In this document: one piece after another, positions 36,277-45,130 of the stretch
How positions within the stretch are numbered: position 1 is the stretch's first letter
How the letters are laid out: each line of letters opens with the position of its first letter
From: Ignavibacteria bacterium
Lineage (GTDB): Bacteria; Bacteroidota; Ignavibacteria; Ignavibacteriales; Ignavibacteriaceae
DNA length: 64,000 bases
Direction: 5' to 3'
Assembly: GCA_030693705.1 (NCBI GenBank)
Contig: JAUYAB010000090.1
Span: 40,403 to 104,402, forward strand
Notes under the pieces: model-generated
What the model saw: the letters and a program-made list of their open reading frames with translations, nothing else
Told to the model about the DNA's origin: nothing
Databases searched by the model: none
Translations under genes and position numbers: made by a program

Positions 36277-36583
36277 AAGAAAACCTTTGAGCTATGAAAA
36301 TGTTTTAAAGAGTAAAATATGTTTCGATAAATCCTCTCAATTTTGTGTAGAAATATAAAGAATTCAGATTAAAGCAAAAACTATCTTTTTTGCATTTGAA
36401 ATTAATGGAAACTCTATGAATAATTTAAGGTAAAATTTTAGCACCGCATAAAATAATCAACAGTCATCAGTTCTCAGTTTTTAATTCTCAGTTTTCATTT
36501 ATCAGAAATTCAATTAAAGACATTTATTAAAGAGATCAATTCGTATCAATTGGAATAAAATTCCTAATTCGTAATTCCTAATT
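36277..36583. other. Intergenic region upstream of sprA
   Basis: About 300 AT-rich bases with no gene. It should carry the sprA promoter. Low-complexity runs resembling TCAGTTCTCAGTTTT (about 36465-36510) and AATTCCTAATTC (36560-36584) occur. A similar CAGTTATCAGTAGTCAG run is at 62110. Nothing else is recognised. Confidence 0.5.
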
Positions 36584-37276
36584 CTATGAAATGTCTGCCA
36601 ACTCTGTTTCAACCGAAATGATATCGACCACTTCGCCGTCTTCAACTATTACAGCGCTTAAACGATTGCCGGTATAGACCGAAGTGTCTACATAAACGGC
36701 GTTACTCACTTCGCTGTAAGTAACTTTTGCATGCCGGGTGTGTCCAAGGATTTGAAGCTTCCCCAAATTTAATAACGGTTCTCTATTCCAAACCACACCG
36801 GTTGATTCGTTAATATGCCGTATACAAAAGTTTTGAAGGAAGGCATCGCTTATCGGTCTATAACCCCGGAACTCTTTACTGTAAACATTAGCAATACCGG
36901 CATGAGAAATTAAACAATCTTCTAAGTTGATTGAAAGAGGTGCAACCTCGATGTAATCTAAATGCTTATTTAAAAAGTTCGGCTGTTTATTATAAGCTGA
37001 AATCGTTTTTTCGTTCCCGTTGTAACGCCATGATAAGACAAATGGATGTAGCGGTCTTGTATAAGAATATAAGAACATCAGATCGTGGTTTCCTTTTGTA
37101 AATTGAATACCTTCATCGATCAGCAGTTCAAAAACCTCAACCGGATAGTTCCCGCGGTCAACTAAATCCCCGGTAGCATACATTATAATATCGTAATATT
37201 GCTTACGGGTTTCTTTAATTAATTTGCGCAGAGTAAAATAACAACCGTGGATATCACCAATAACTGCAATCATCAA
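36584..37276 (-). CDS. Calcineurin-like metallophosphoesterase (PrpE/ApaH/PPP type)
   Basis: The 230-residue enzyme has the PPP-family metal motifs in order: GDIHGC near residue 7, GDLVDRG near 36, KGNHD near 61, a His in SHAGIANV, and GHTRHAKV. Length fits bacterial serine/threonine phosphatases and diadenosine tetraphosphatases. The first two codons are both Met. It starts 3 bp after the CoA-transferase gene, so co-transcription is likely. The substrate, phosphoprotein or dinucleotide, cannot be decided. Confidence 0.9.
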   Translation of the reverse strand: MMIAVIGDIHGCYFTLRKLIKETRKQYYDIIMYATGDLVDRGNYPVEVFELLIDEGIQFTKGNHDLMFLYSYTRPLHPFVLSWRYNGNEKTISAYNKQPNFLNKHLDYIEVAPLSINLEDCLISHAGIANVYSKEFRGYRPISDAFLQNFCIRHINESTGVVWNREPLLNLGKLQILGHTRHAKVTYSEVSNAVYVDTSVYTGNRLSAVIVEDGEVVDIISVETELADIS

Positions 37277-37279
37277 AAC

Positions 37280-38629
37280 CTAAATGTAGTTATTCTGTTT
37301 AGCAAATTGGGTCAACTCATCTTTAAATTTTGGATGAGCTATGCCGATAAGTGAGTTTGTTCGTTCGCGAATCGATTTACCATGCAGTTGCACAACCCCG
37401 TATTCCGTAACAACATAATGAACATCGGCACGATTAGTAACCACACCGGCTCCTGGTTTTAAGAAGGAAGCGATCCTTGAAATAGAAAAATCTTTTGTAG
37501 TGGAAGGAAGCGCAATGATCGGCTTTCCACCTTTTGAACGGGCTGCGCCGCGAATAAAATCTACCTGTCCGCCAAATCCGCTGTAAATTTTTGTGCCGAT
37601 CGAGTCCGAACAAACTTGTCCCGTCAGATCAACTTCAATTGCAGAGTTAATCGCAACCATGTTAGCGTTTTGCGAGATGACGAAGGGATCGTTTACATAT
37701 TCCTGCGGATGAAATTCGATCATCGGGTTATTATGAATAAAATTGTACAACCGTTTTGAACCAAGAACAAAGCCTGCTATCATTTTCCCCTGGTGCAAAG
37801 TTTTTTTTGAATTTGTAATTATCCCCTTTTCAACAAGATCAATAATTCCATCGGCAAACATTTCTGTATGGATACCTAAATCTTTTTTGTTTTCCAAAAA
37901 CCTCAATACGTTATCGGGGATAACGCCTATTCCCATTTGAAGTGTAGAACCATCATCAATTAAATTTGCAATGTTCTCACCTATCCTCGAATAAATATCT
38001 ACCCATTCCGGAGAAAGATTCCGTTCTGATTGCGGAAGTTCCGGAATCGGTTCATCCATCTCAACGATATATTTTATCTTGCTGATGTGGATGAAACTGT
38101 CTCCCAATACGCGCGGCATTTGTTTATTAACCTGCGCAATGATGATGTCCGCTTTTTCGGTAGGAGATTTTGTAATTCCAACCTCAACTCCGTAGGAACA
38201 AAAACCGTGTTCATCCGGCGGCGAAATGTGAATTAAAGAAACCTGCGGTTTAATAATTCCCGTTGAAAAAAGTAAAGGAACTTCGTAGAGATAAACCGGA
38301 ATAAAATCAGCATCTCCACGTGCAAATGATTTTCGCGCTTCGGCTCCCATGAATGTAGCATAATGACGGAAATGTTTCTCCATTCCTATTTCAAAATAAG
38401 GAAGCTTCCCAACAGAAAGAGCATGAAAAAGTTTTACATTCTCAAGATCTGCTCTTCTGGCAACCATCGCGTCAATCAGCTTAAACGGCATGGCACAGTT
38501 GGAGTGAATGACAATGTTGTCGTTTGATTTAATAACACTTACCGCTTCTTCAGCAGTAACCACTTTCTGAGAATAACTTTTTAGAATACTCGAAGCATAC
38601 GTAGGTTTAGCAGCAGCATCAGTCATCAT
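37280..38629 (-). CDS. Acetyl-CoA hydrolase/transferase (4-hydroxybutyrate CoA-transferase family)
   Basis: The 449-residue protein belongs to the Cat1/AbfT family. It shows the N-terminal CoA-transferase half, the QMGIGVIPDNVLRFL segment, the conserved Glu-bearing HTEMFADGIIDL region in which the acyl-glutamyl intermediate residue lies, and the GGQVDFIRGAARSKGGKPIIALPS segment near the C-terminus. It transfers CoA between acyl-CoA and a carboxylate such as acetate. It is preceded by alanine dehydrogenase and followed by a phosphoesterase. It probably serves acetate or butyrate-type overflow or uptake. The exact acyl specificity is not readable. Confidence 0.9.
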   Translation of the reverse strand: MMTDAAAKPTYASSILKSYSQKVVTAEEAVSVIKSNDNIVIHSNCAMPFKLIDAMVARRADLENVKLFHALSVGKLPYFEIGMEKHFRHYATFMGAEARKSFARGDADFIPVYLYEVPLLFSTGIIKPQVSLIHISPPDEHGFCSYGVEVGITKSPTEKADIIIAQVNKQMPRVLGDSFIHISKIKYIVEMDEPIPELPQSERNLSPEWVDIYSRIGENIANLIDDGSTLQMGIGVIPDNVLRFLENKKDLGIHTEMFADGIIDLVEKGIITNSKKTLHQGKMIAGFVLGSKRLYNFIHNNPMIEFHPQEYVNDPFVISQNANMVAINSAIEVDLTGQVCSDSIGTKIYSGFGGQVDFIRGAARSKGGKPIIALPSTTKDFSISRIASFLKPGAGVVTNRADVHYVVTEYGVVQLHGKSIRERTNSLIGIAHPKFKDELTQFAKQNNYI

Positions 38630-38643
38630 ACTTCATCTTTATT

Positions 38644-39765
38644 TTAATTCGTTGAAAAAAAATGGATTCTACGGAACTCAACGTTAAACGTATCGGCAAT
38701 TATCTCGTTTGAACAATATCCGTTGTGCGTGCAAATTCCTTTAGACAATCCCGCGTCTTCGATAACAGCAGCAGAAAGACCTTTATCGGCAATGTCTAAC
38801 AGATAATTCAGCGATGCGTTGGTTAATCCATAGCTTGCAGTACGCGCAACCAGTGCAGGCATATTTGGAACACAGTAATGAATAACATTATGCGTAATGA
38901 AAGTTGGGTTTGAAATTGTTGTTGGGCGACTGGTTTCGACGCACCCACCCTGATCGATAGAGACATCAACAATTACCGCTCCTTCTTTCATGGTCTTCAC
39001 CATTTCTTCGGTAACAAGGTGTGGAGTTTTCTCTCCTTTCATTAGCACAGCACCGATAAGTACATCAGCAAATTTTACACCTCGAGAGATGGTGTAAGAA
39101 TTTGCCATAACGGTTGTAATTTTTCGTTGAAAGGTTTCGTCAATTTTTCTTAATCTATTTAAGTCTCTATCTAAAACGATTACTTGCGCCCCTCTTCCGA
39201 GAGCAGCTTTTGCCGCGCTTGTACCAACAACTCCGGCACCGATAATTACAACTGCAGCCGGAGCAACACCGGTAATTCCACCAAGCAATACGCCTCTTCC
39301 GAAATTGGTTTTACTTTCCAACAATCCTTCTGCAACTTGAATCGCCACAGGTCCCGCAATTTCACTCATTGATTGCAGTACCGGAAGTCCGGTTTCATCC
39401 TCTATTAATTCATATCCGATAGCCGTAACTTTTTTTGCAAGCAGATTCGAGAGAACTTTTTTTTCGCTTACCACAAGTTGAAGGAAAGAAAAAAGAATTT
39501 GATTCTCCTGCAAGTACTCTGATTCTTCTTCAGAGATACGAGCAACTTTGGCAATAATTTCAGAGCGCTGAAATACTTCTTCGGTCGAATAGACGATTTT
39601 AGCGCCGAGAGATTTGTATTCTTCATCCGAAAAATGACTCTCTTCTCCTGCCCCTTTTTGAACATAAACCGTGTGCCCGGCTTTTATTAACGCATCAACA
39701 CCGGCGGGAGCTAATGCCACACGCTTTTCTTCAAACTTACCTTCTTTTGGAATTCCAATTCGCAT
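38644..39765 (-). CDS. ald: Alanine dehydrogenase
   Basis: The 373-residue protein opens MRIGIPKEGKFEEKRVALAP as in alanine dehydrogenases. It has catalytic-site segments ENQILFSFLQL and GYELIEDETGLPVL, and a Rossmann NAD site VVIIGAGVVGTSAAKAALG followed by VIVLDRDL with the NAD-selective Asp. MEGAVIVDVSIDQGG appears here as MKEGAVIVDVSIDQGG. It oxidises L-alanine to pyruvate and ammonia with NAD+, or the reverse. Length is normal (about 370). The CoA-transferase follows 14 bp after the stop in the same direction. Confidence 0.94.
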   Translation of the reverse strand: MRIGIPKEGKFEEKRVALAPAGVDALIKAGHTVYVQKGAGEESHFSDEEYKSLGAKIVYSTEEVFQRSEIIAKVARISEEESEYLQENQILFSFLQLVVSEKKVLSNLLAKKVTAIGYELIEDETGLPVLQSMSEIAGPVAIQVAEGLLESKTNFGRGVLLGGITGVAPAAVVIIGAGVVGTSAAKAALGRGAQVIVLDRDLNRLRKIDETFQRKITTVMANSYTISRGVKFADVLIGAVLMKGEKTPHLVTEEMVKTMKEGAVIVDVSIDQGGCVETSRPTTISNPTFITHNVIHYCVPNMPALVARTASYGLTNASLNYLLDIADKGLSAAVIEDAGLSKGICTHNGYCSNEIIADTFNVEFRRIHFFSTN

Positions 39766-39780
39766 AATTACTCTCTTCTG

Positions 39781-39987
39781 TTAGACTTTTTTAGCATATT
39801 CCAAACATGCTTTAATATCTTCCGGTTCTAAAATCGGATAGGCATTTAAAATATTCTCAACCGATTCTCCAGCAGCTAAATATTCCAGTACTGTGGCAAC
39901 TGTAATCCTCATACCTCTTAAAATCGGTTTCCCATTACAAATATTCGGGTTGATTGTCACTCTATCAATATAATTTTCCATTTTCAA
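39781..39987 (-). CDS. DUF433-family small protein (VapB45/antitoxin-like), orphan
   Basis: This 68-residue protein has the DUF433 pattern: I-NP-ICNGKPILRGMRITVATVLEYLAAGES, then YPILEPEDIKACLEYA. DUF433 proteins are winged or homeodomain-like and often pair with a DUF5615 PIN-like toxin directly downstream. Here alanine dehydrogenase follows 15 bp later and no toxin gene is adjacent on either side, so it looks like an orphan. Confidence 0.85.
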   Translation of the reverse strand: MKMENYIDRVTINPNICNGKPILRGMRITVATVLEYLAAGESVENILNAYPILEPEDIKACLEYAKKV

Positions 39988-40085
39988 AAACCTTTTTTAG
40001 AAACTTATCAAATTTAATCGATCAAAACAATTCTAACTTATGAACGAAGTTTCTTCATGTGAATAAAACTTCTTTTTTTAGAAAT

Positions 40086-41804
40086 TTAAAGCTCCGCATT
40101 TCCTTTGGCGTATCGTTTTATTTTTTGCGTAGTAGTTTTTTCAAATTCCTGCTGGCGAATATAGAACTTTTTGATTTGTTTAAATGATGATAGTTGCTCA
40201 TTCGTCTCTTTGATCACTTCACTTATTTTTTGCTGGATCAACTCTTCCGTAATGGGAACATTATTTCTTTCCGAATATTCAATAAATGCTTCCGCATCAA
40301 CAAAAATTTGCGCGGCGATTCGCTCATCATGCTTATCATCTTTTTCGCCAAAGACAAGTGATTCCAACACATAAGGACTGCGGTGCAAAATGTCTTCGAT
40401 CTCTTCCGGGAAAATATTTTTGCCGTTGTTCGCAATGATCACATTCTTTTTTCTGCCGCTGATGTGCAGAAATCCCTCTTCATCAAAACGTCCTAAATCG
40501 CCGGTCTTGAACCAGCCGTCTTCGAAAGCTTCGGTGGTAATTTTTTCATTTTTATAATAACCGAGCATGATACTCGGACCTTTGGCGAAAATCTCTCCAA
40601 CTCCTTCTTCATCAGGCTGATTTATTTTGATTTGAATTCCGGGCAAAGGTAAACCGGCGGCGTTATCTTTAAAATTATCGAGCTGATTAAGAGCCAATAT
40701 TGGCGAGGTTTCTGTTAAACCGTAACCTTGTACAAAGTTAAACCCGAATTCCCGCAATCCTTTTGATACCTTTGGATCAGGCGCAGCGCCGCCTGCAATG
40801 AAGAGACGAACTGAACCACCAAATTTATTATGCAATTCATGAAATATTTTTTTCTTTGAATTTTTCAAGCCGAACTTTTCGGCAAAATCCGTGACTGTAA
40901 TCAACGGTTTCATTATTGCCGATTTAACTTTATCTTTTTCTATCGCTTTATATATGGCGCGAAACATTTTTTCGAATAATAACGGAACACCAAGCAGCAT
41001 CGTTGCATGAACTTTTTGAATATCTTCCGAAACGGTTTTTAATGACCGGGCAAAATGCACTGAAGCGCCGCTGTAAACCGGACACAAAAATCCGCACGTG
41101 CATTCATATGTATGATGGATTGGCAGCACAGAGAGAAATTTATCTTCGGGGAAAATGAAAAGCATTTTGGTCATGCTCATCAGATTTGCAACCAAATTCG
41201 ATTGGCTTAACATCACTCCCTTTGCTCTTCCAAGCGAACCTGATGTAAAAATAATTTCTCCAAGTTCGTCAGGATTAATTTTGGGCAGTTGATTAACTGT
41301 TATCGGCTGCGTAGTAGAAATCATTTCAAACATCGAAAGAAATGTCTCGTTCTTCTGCTTCATGTCCATCGAGATGCAATGTTTCAACCGTATAAGCACA
41401 TCTTTTTTTTCAGCCAACAACTGCTGATATGTATCCGCAAAAATAATTGCTTCGGCATCCGATTCGTGTATAATATTTAGTATTTCATTTGTAGTAAGGT
41501 TCTTGTCGATCGGAACAACAACATAATTGAAACACATTAGAGTGAGATACGAAATTCCCCATTGCACACGGTTATCACCGATAAGTGCAATATGCGTTCT
41601 TTCTTTTATTCCCAGTTGTTGCAGGGCTGTTCCGAATCGTAAAATGTTCTCCAGCAATTCTTGATAAGTGACTTTTGAAATGGGTGTATTCGCCAAATCC
41701 TCGAGCGCTAATTTTTTGTTGTGCTTCTGGGAAGACTTTATCACCATATCTTGCAAAGAAGAAATAAACGGGACATCATACATCTTAATATTTGCAGCCA
41801 TCAA
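40086..41804 (-). CDS. AMP-forming long-chain acyl-CoA synthetase
   Basis: The 572-residue adenylate-forming enzyme has a P-loop-like motif in the variant form FTSGSLGRAKGVMLS, where Ser-Leu-Gly-Arg-Ala replaces the usual Thr-Thr-Gly-x-Pro. It also has A5 motif YGLTETSP, A7 TGDLGRFDEEGFLHISGR and the A8 hinge RKKNVIIANNGKNIFPEEIE. It activates a fatty acid with ATP and CoA, and organisation resembles LACS/FAA1-like ligases. It is separated from the small DUF433 gene by about 100 bp. The chain-length preference is unknown. Confidence 0.92.
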   Translation of the reverse strand: MMAANIKMYDVPFISSLQDMVIKSSQKHNKKLALEDLANTPISKVTYQELLENILRFGTALQQLGIKERTHIALIGDNRVQWGISYLTLMCFNYVVVPIDKNLTTNEILNIIHESDAEAIIFADTYQQLLAEKKDVLIRLKHCISMDMKQKNETFLSMFEMISTTQPITVNQLPKINPDELGEIIFTSGSLGRAKGVMLSQSNLVANLMSMTKMLFIFPEDKFLSVLPIHHTYECTCGFLCPVYSGASVHFARSLKTVSEDIQKVHATMLLGVPLLFEKMFRAIYKAIEKDKVKSAIMKPLITVTDFAEKFGLKNSKKKIFHELHNKFGGSVRLFIAGGAAPDPKVSKGLREFGFNFVQGYGLTETSPILALNQLDNFKDNAAGLPLPGIQIKINQPDEEGVGEIFAKGPSIMLGYYKNEKITTEAFEDGWFKTGDLGRFDEEGFLHISGRKKNVIIANNGKNIFPEEIEDILHRSPYVLESLVFGEKDDKHDERIAAQIFVDAEAFIEYSERNNVPITEELIQQKISEVIKETNEQLSSFKQIKKFYIRQQEFEKTTTQKIKRYAKGNAEL

Positions 41805-41876
41805 AACTCCTTTTGTGAGTTGTTAGTAGATAATGGTTTGTTGTTTGTAACAACTACCAATTAATAATTTTTACTT

Positions 41877-43208
41877 TTAAACAATTTCCAAACATCGCTC
41901 AAGGTCTTTTAAAATATCATCAACGTTTTCAAGTCCGCATGCAAGACGAATTCCTCCCGGATGGATTCCCGACTCGAGCAATTTATCCGCAGGAACCGCT
42001 GAATGCGTCATAGAAGCCGGATGCTCGATCAACGTTCGAGTATGCCCAAGACTTACTGCCAGCGTCATAGTGTAAGCATTCTTTGCTGCGTAGTTCATAA
42101 ATTTTCTACCCAGTTCGCGCATTTCTTGGTTTGAGTTTCCTTTCAGCGCAAAAAAGAGCAAACTACCAGGAGCAAAATTTCCGTTGAAATCTGTCATCTG
42201 CTTTTGTGCTAATTCATAGTATTTAAACGAAGGTAAACCTGGATAGTTTACCAATTCAATTTTGGGATGAGAAGAAAGATACTCCGCAATTTTCTGAGCG
42301 TTTTCGATCTGCTTGCTGATGCGGAGCTGCAGAGTCGGCAATCCATAAGTAAGCACTGTCCATGCGGCTTTTGTGTTAAGTACAGCGCCAAAATCTTTTC
42401 GGTACAAAACGAGCGAATCATAAAAAGATTTTCTTCCAATAACAACGCCGCCCATATCTGTCCCGAATCCGCCGATTCCTTTTGTTAAGGAATGGATTGT
42501 AAAATCGGCGCCGAGTTCAATCGGTCTTTGGCAGTATGGAGTTGCAAAAGTATTATCAACAACGATGTAAATTTTTTCCGATTCATTTCGCTTTGCATTT
42601 ACTTCATCAAGAATTTTTCTGATTGCGCCGATATCAATAATATCTAAATTCGGATTAGAAGGAGATTCAAAATAGACTACTCTGGTTTTTTCAGTTAGCG
42701 CTTTGTAAATATTTTCCGGCTCGGTCAGATCAACTTGATTATTTTTGATTTGATATCTCGGATACCAATTGTTAAGTAGTGAGAAAGTGCATCCATAAAG
42801 CGTTCTGTGAGAAATAATTTCATCACCGGTTTTTGTGAGGATTCCCAAAATACCGGAGATGGCTCCCATTCCTGTGGAGAATGTTAGCGCCATTTCACCT
42901 TTTTCAATGTAAGCGAGATTCTCTTCAAGTAAGTCTTTGTTTGGTTCGCCGAGACGATCATAAATATAAATCGGTCGGGAGTTTTCGGTCATGAAGTCGG
43001 AGTGAGCAAATTCGGAAAATCCTTCGGCGCCGCGTTCTACCGAGTCTAGCCGAAAGATTACCGATGAAGTAAGCGGTGCAACAACATGATGTGCGTAATC
43101 CCATTTATTCGATTTGTTTTTACCATAAATGAGATGTGTCTCCATTGAATAAGTTTCATCATCAATGGATTCGTTGTTAATTAAAGAATCATTTTCCTTT
43201 TTCATCAT
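41877..43208 (-). CDS. Cys/Met-metabolism PLP-dependent enzyme (trans-sulfuration/gamma-lyase family)
   Basis: The 443-residue PF01053 enzyme has ALTFSTGMGAISGILGILTK, the substrate-loop YFESPSNPNLDI, VVDNTFATPYCQRPIELGAD, and the PLP Lys in HSLTKGIGGFGTDMGG. The C-terminal AVSLGHTRTLIEHPASMTHS is the family signature that places the active site of methionine gamma-lyase, cystathionine gamma-lyase or synthase. A long N-terminal extension of about 40 residues is present. The sulfur substrate cannot be fixed from sequence; methionine gamma-lyase is my first guess. No SAM or cobalamin riboswitch was found upstream. Confidence 0.9.
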   Translation of the reverse strand: MMKKENDSLINNESIDDETYSMETHLIYGKNKSNKWDYAHHVVAPLTSSVIFRLDSVERGAEGFSEFAHSDFMTENSRPIYIYDRLGEPNKDLLEENLAYIEKGEMALTFSTGMGAISGILGILTKTGDEIISHRTLYGCTFSLLNNWYPRYQIKNNQVDLTEPENIYKALTEKTRVVYFESPSNPNLDIIDIGAIRKILDEVNAKRNESEKIYIVVDNTFATPYCQRPIELGADFTIHSLTKGIGGFGTDMGGVVIGRKSFYDSLVLYRKDFGAVLNTKAAWTVLTYGLPTLQLRISKQIENAQKIAEYLSSHPKIELVNYPGLPSFKYYELAQKQMTDFNGNFAPGSLLFFALKGNSNQEMRELGRKFMNYAAKNAYTMTLAVSLGHTRTLIEHPASMTHSAVPADKLLESGIHPGGIRLACGLENVDDILKDLERCLEIV

Positions 43209-43383
43209 CTTCCCTGAGAAAAATTTTGTAAAAAATATATTTAAACTTAGCTATTTCTTTTCTAATTGGGAAACCGATGAAGATCGATGCGATCAAATGG
43301 AAAACTTCATCATACGTTATTCCTTGTTCGATATTCAATATTTAAAAGAGGGGCAAAAAAAATCATTCCCTACCAACACTACA

Positions 43384-44202
43384 CTATTCTTTCACACCAC
43401 CCATCATTATTCCTTTAATATAATATTTTTGGAGCGCCAAAAAGACAATCACAACGGGGATAATTGTTACTACCGATCCAGCCATCATTAGTTCGGGATC
43501 TTTTGTATGTTCCCCCATCAAGTTAGCAAGAGCAACCGGCAGCGTGTACATTGAATTGTCTGTAAGCACGATCAATGGCCAAAGAAAATCATTCCACGTT
43601 CCAAGAAAAGTGAACAACGCAAGCGTTACCAAAATTGGTGTACAGAGAGGAAGTATAATTTTCCAATAAATTTGGAAATCGGTTGCACCGTCTATTCTTG
43701 CTGATTCGAGAAGACTATCGGGAATTGAAAGAGCGTATTGCCGGATCATAAAAATTCCGAAAATGTTTGCTAATCCAGGAATTACGATAGCCATGTAAGT
43801 GTTTATAAATCCCATTTCTTTTAGCATTAGGAACAAAGGAAGCATCGTAACTTGTGCAGGAATTATCATCGAACTTAAAAGAAGTGTAAAAAGTTTATCC
43901 TTTCCGCTAAATCTGAATTTAGCAAAAGCATAACCTGCCATTGAGTTGAAAAGGAGTGAAACAGTAGTAACAAGTAATGAAAGAATTAAGCTGTTGAAGA
44001 AATTTGAAAGCGCATTCAATCTTGTAAAAAGTGTCTGGAACTGAATAAGCGTTGTAACATCCGGGAAAAATCGTGGCGGATAAACGCTCGCATGCCCGTC
44101 AGCCATCAACGATGCGGAGATCATCCAGAAGAACGGGGCAAGCGTTAGGATTGCCGAAACGCTTAAAAAAAGATAGAGAAAAACTTTTTTCATACTATGC
44201 AT
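43384..44202 (-). CDS. Carbohydrate ABC transporter permease, MalG/LacG type
   Basis: The 272-residue CUT1-family permease has six helices and the EAA loop with conserved Gly (SARIDGATDFQIYWKIILPL). It starts inside the end of the partner permease gene (8-bp overlap) and is the last gene of the sugar-import operon. The C-terminal QKYYIKGIMMGGVKE matches MalG-type ends, which contact the ATPase. It should pair with the MalF-type protein and the MsmK-type ATPase encoded at 50987-52090. Confidence 0.94.
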   Translation of the reverse strand: MHSMKKVFLYLFLSVSAILTLAPFFWMISASLMADGHASVYPPRFFPDVTTLIQFQTLFTRLNALSNFFNSLILSLLVTTVSLLFNSMAGYAFAKFRFSGKDKLFTLLLSSMIIPAQVTMLPLFLMLKEMGFINTYMAIVIPGLANIFGIFMIRQYALSIPDSLLESARIDGATDFQIYWKIILPLCTPILVTLALFTFLGTWNDFLWPLIVLTDNSMYTLPVALANLMGEHTKDPELMMAGSVVTIIPVVIVFLALQKYYIKGIMMGGVKE

Positions 44203-45079
44203 GTTTCAATTTCTTTTGAATAAAAGTTTGGATGACGGTACCAAGAAAAATAATAAAGAAGAGTACAAATGCAATCGCCGCCGAATATCCCATATTCCAC
44301 CAGCGGAATCCTTCCTGATACATGTATTGAACAATACTCAACGTTTTATTTAGCGGTCCGCCTTGCGTCATGATATATGGTTCGGCAAATAATTGAAAGT
44401 AGCCGATCATCGTGATAATGCTGATGAAAAGAGTTGTGGGCACAAGCATCGGCAAAGTGATTGAACGGAATTGCTGCCACCACGAAGCGCCTTCGATTGT
44501 TGCGGCTTCATAAAGATCTGATGGAATGTTGTTCAATCCTGCAATAAAAATGATCATGTTGTAACCAAAATTTTTCCAAACAGACATCAATACAATTGCC
44601 GGCATCGCCCAAAAAGGATCACCGAGCCAATCAACCGGATTGACATGAAAAAATCCTAAAAGATAATTCAACAAACCAAACCGCGGATGATAAATGAAAC
44701 GCCAAACGATTGCAACGGCAATAAGCGTAGTGACAACCGGCATAAAATAAGAAAGACGGAAAATCCCTTTGAACTTTACAAGTTTAGCATTTAATAACAT
44801 TGCTGCAAAAAGAGAAACACAAACGGAAAGTGGGCCTGCAAGAATTACAAAGAAGAGTGTGTTTTGCAGCGCCGTCCAAAACAACGGATCCTCAAATAAT
44901 TGTGTATAGTTGCGCAGCCCGATAAACCTTGCGTTAGAAAAATTGCCGAGTGAATAAATGTCGAAATCTGTAAAACTGATAACGAATGCCGAGATCACCG
45001 GAATGAAAAAGAAAACAAAGATCGCAAGCATTGCCGGACCAAGAAAAATAATGAGCGCTTTAAGATTGTTATTCTTCAT
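44195..45079 (-). CDS. Carbohydrate ABC transporter permease, MalF/UgpA type
   Basis: The 294-residue CUT1-family permease has six membrane segments and the EAA motif (YEAATIEGASWWQQFRSITLP). N-terminal FLGPAMLAIFVFFFIPVISAF is typical. It overlaps the MalG-type gene by 8 bp and follows the binding-protein gene by 51 bp. It would form the heterodimeric channel for an oligosaccharide delivered by the lipoprotein encoded next door. Confidence 0.94.
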   Translation of the reverse strand: MKNNNLKALIIFLGPAMLAIFVFFFIPVISAFVISFTDFDIYSLGNFSNARFIGLRNYTQLFEDPLFWTALQNTLFFVILAGPLSVCVSLFAAMLLNAKLVKFKGIFRLSYFMPVVTTLIAVAIVWRFIYHPRFGLLNYLLGFFHVNPVDWLGDPFWAMPAIVLMSVWKNFGYNMIIFIAGLNNIPSDLYEAATIEGASWWQQFRSITLPMLVPTTLFISIITMIGYFQLFAEPYIMTQGGPLNKTLSIVQYMYQEGFRWWNMGYSAAIAFVLFFIIFLGTVIQTFIQKKLKHA

Positions 45080-45130
45080 AAATTTCTATCTTAATGTTTA
45101 CTGCTGCCGACAGATGATATTTGCTTCTTG

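Noticed and set aside
39766..40085. DUF5615 toxin partner for the DUF433 gene
   Set aside because: No frame of suitable size or motif on either strand next to it.
43209..43383. SAM or cobalamin riboswitch upstream of the PLP lyase
   Set aside because: No conserved core or suitable hairpins. The stretch holds a dispersed repeat instead.
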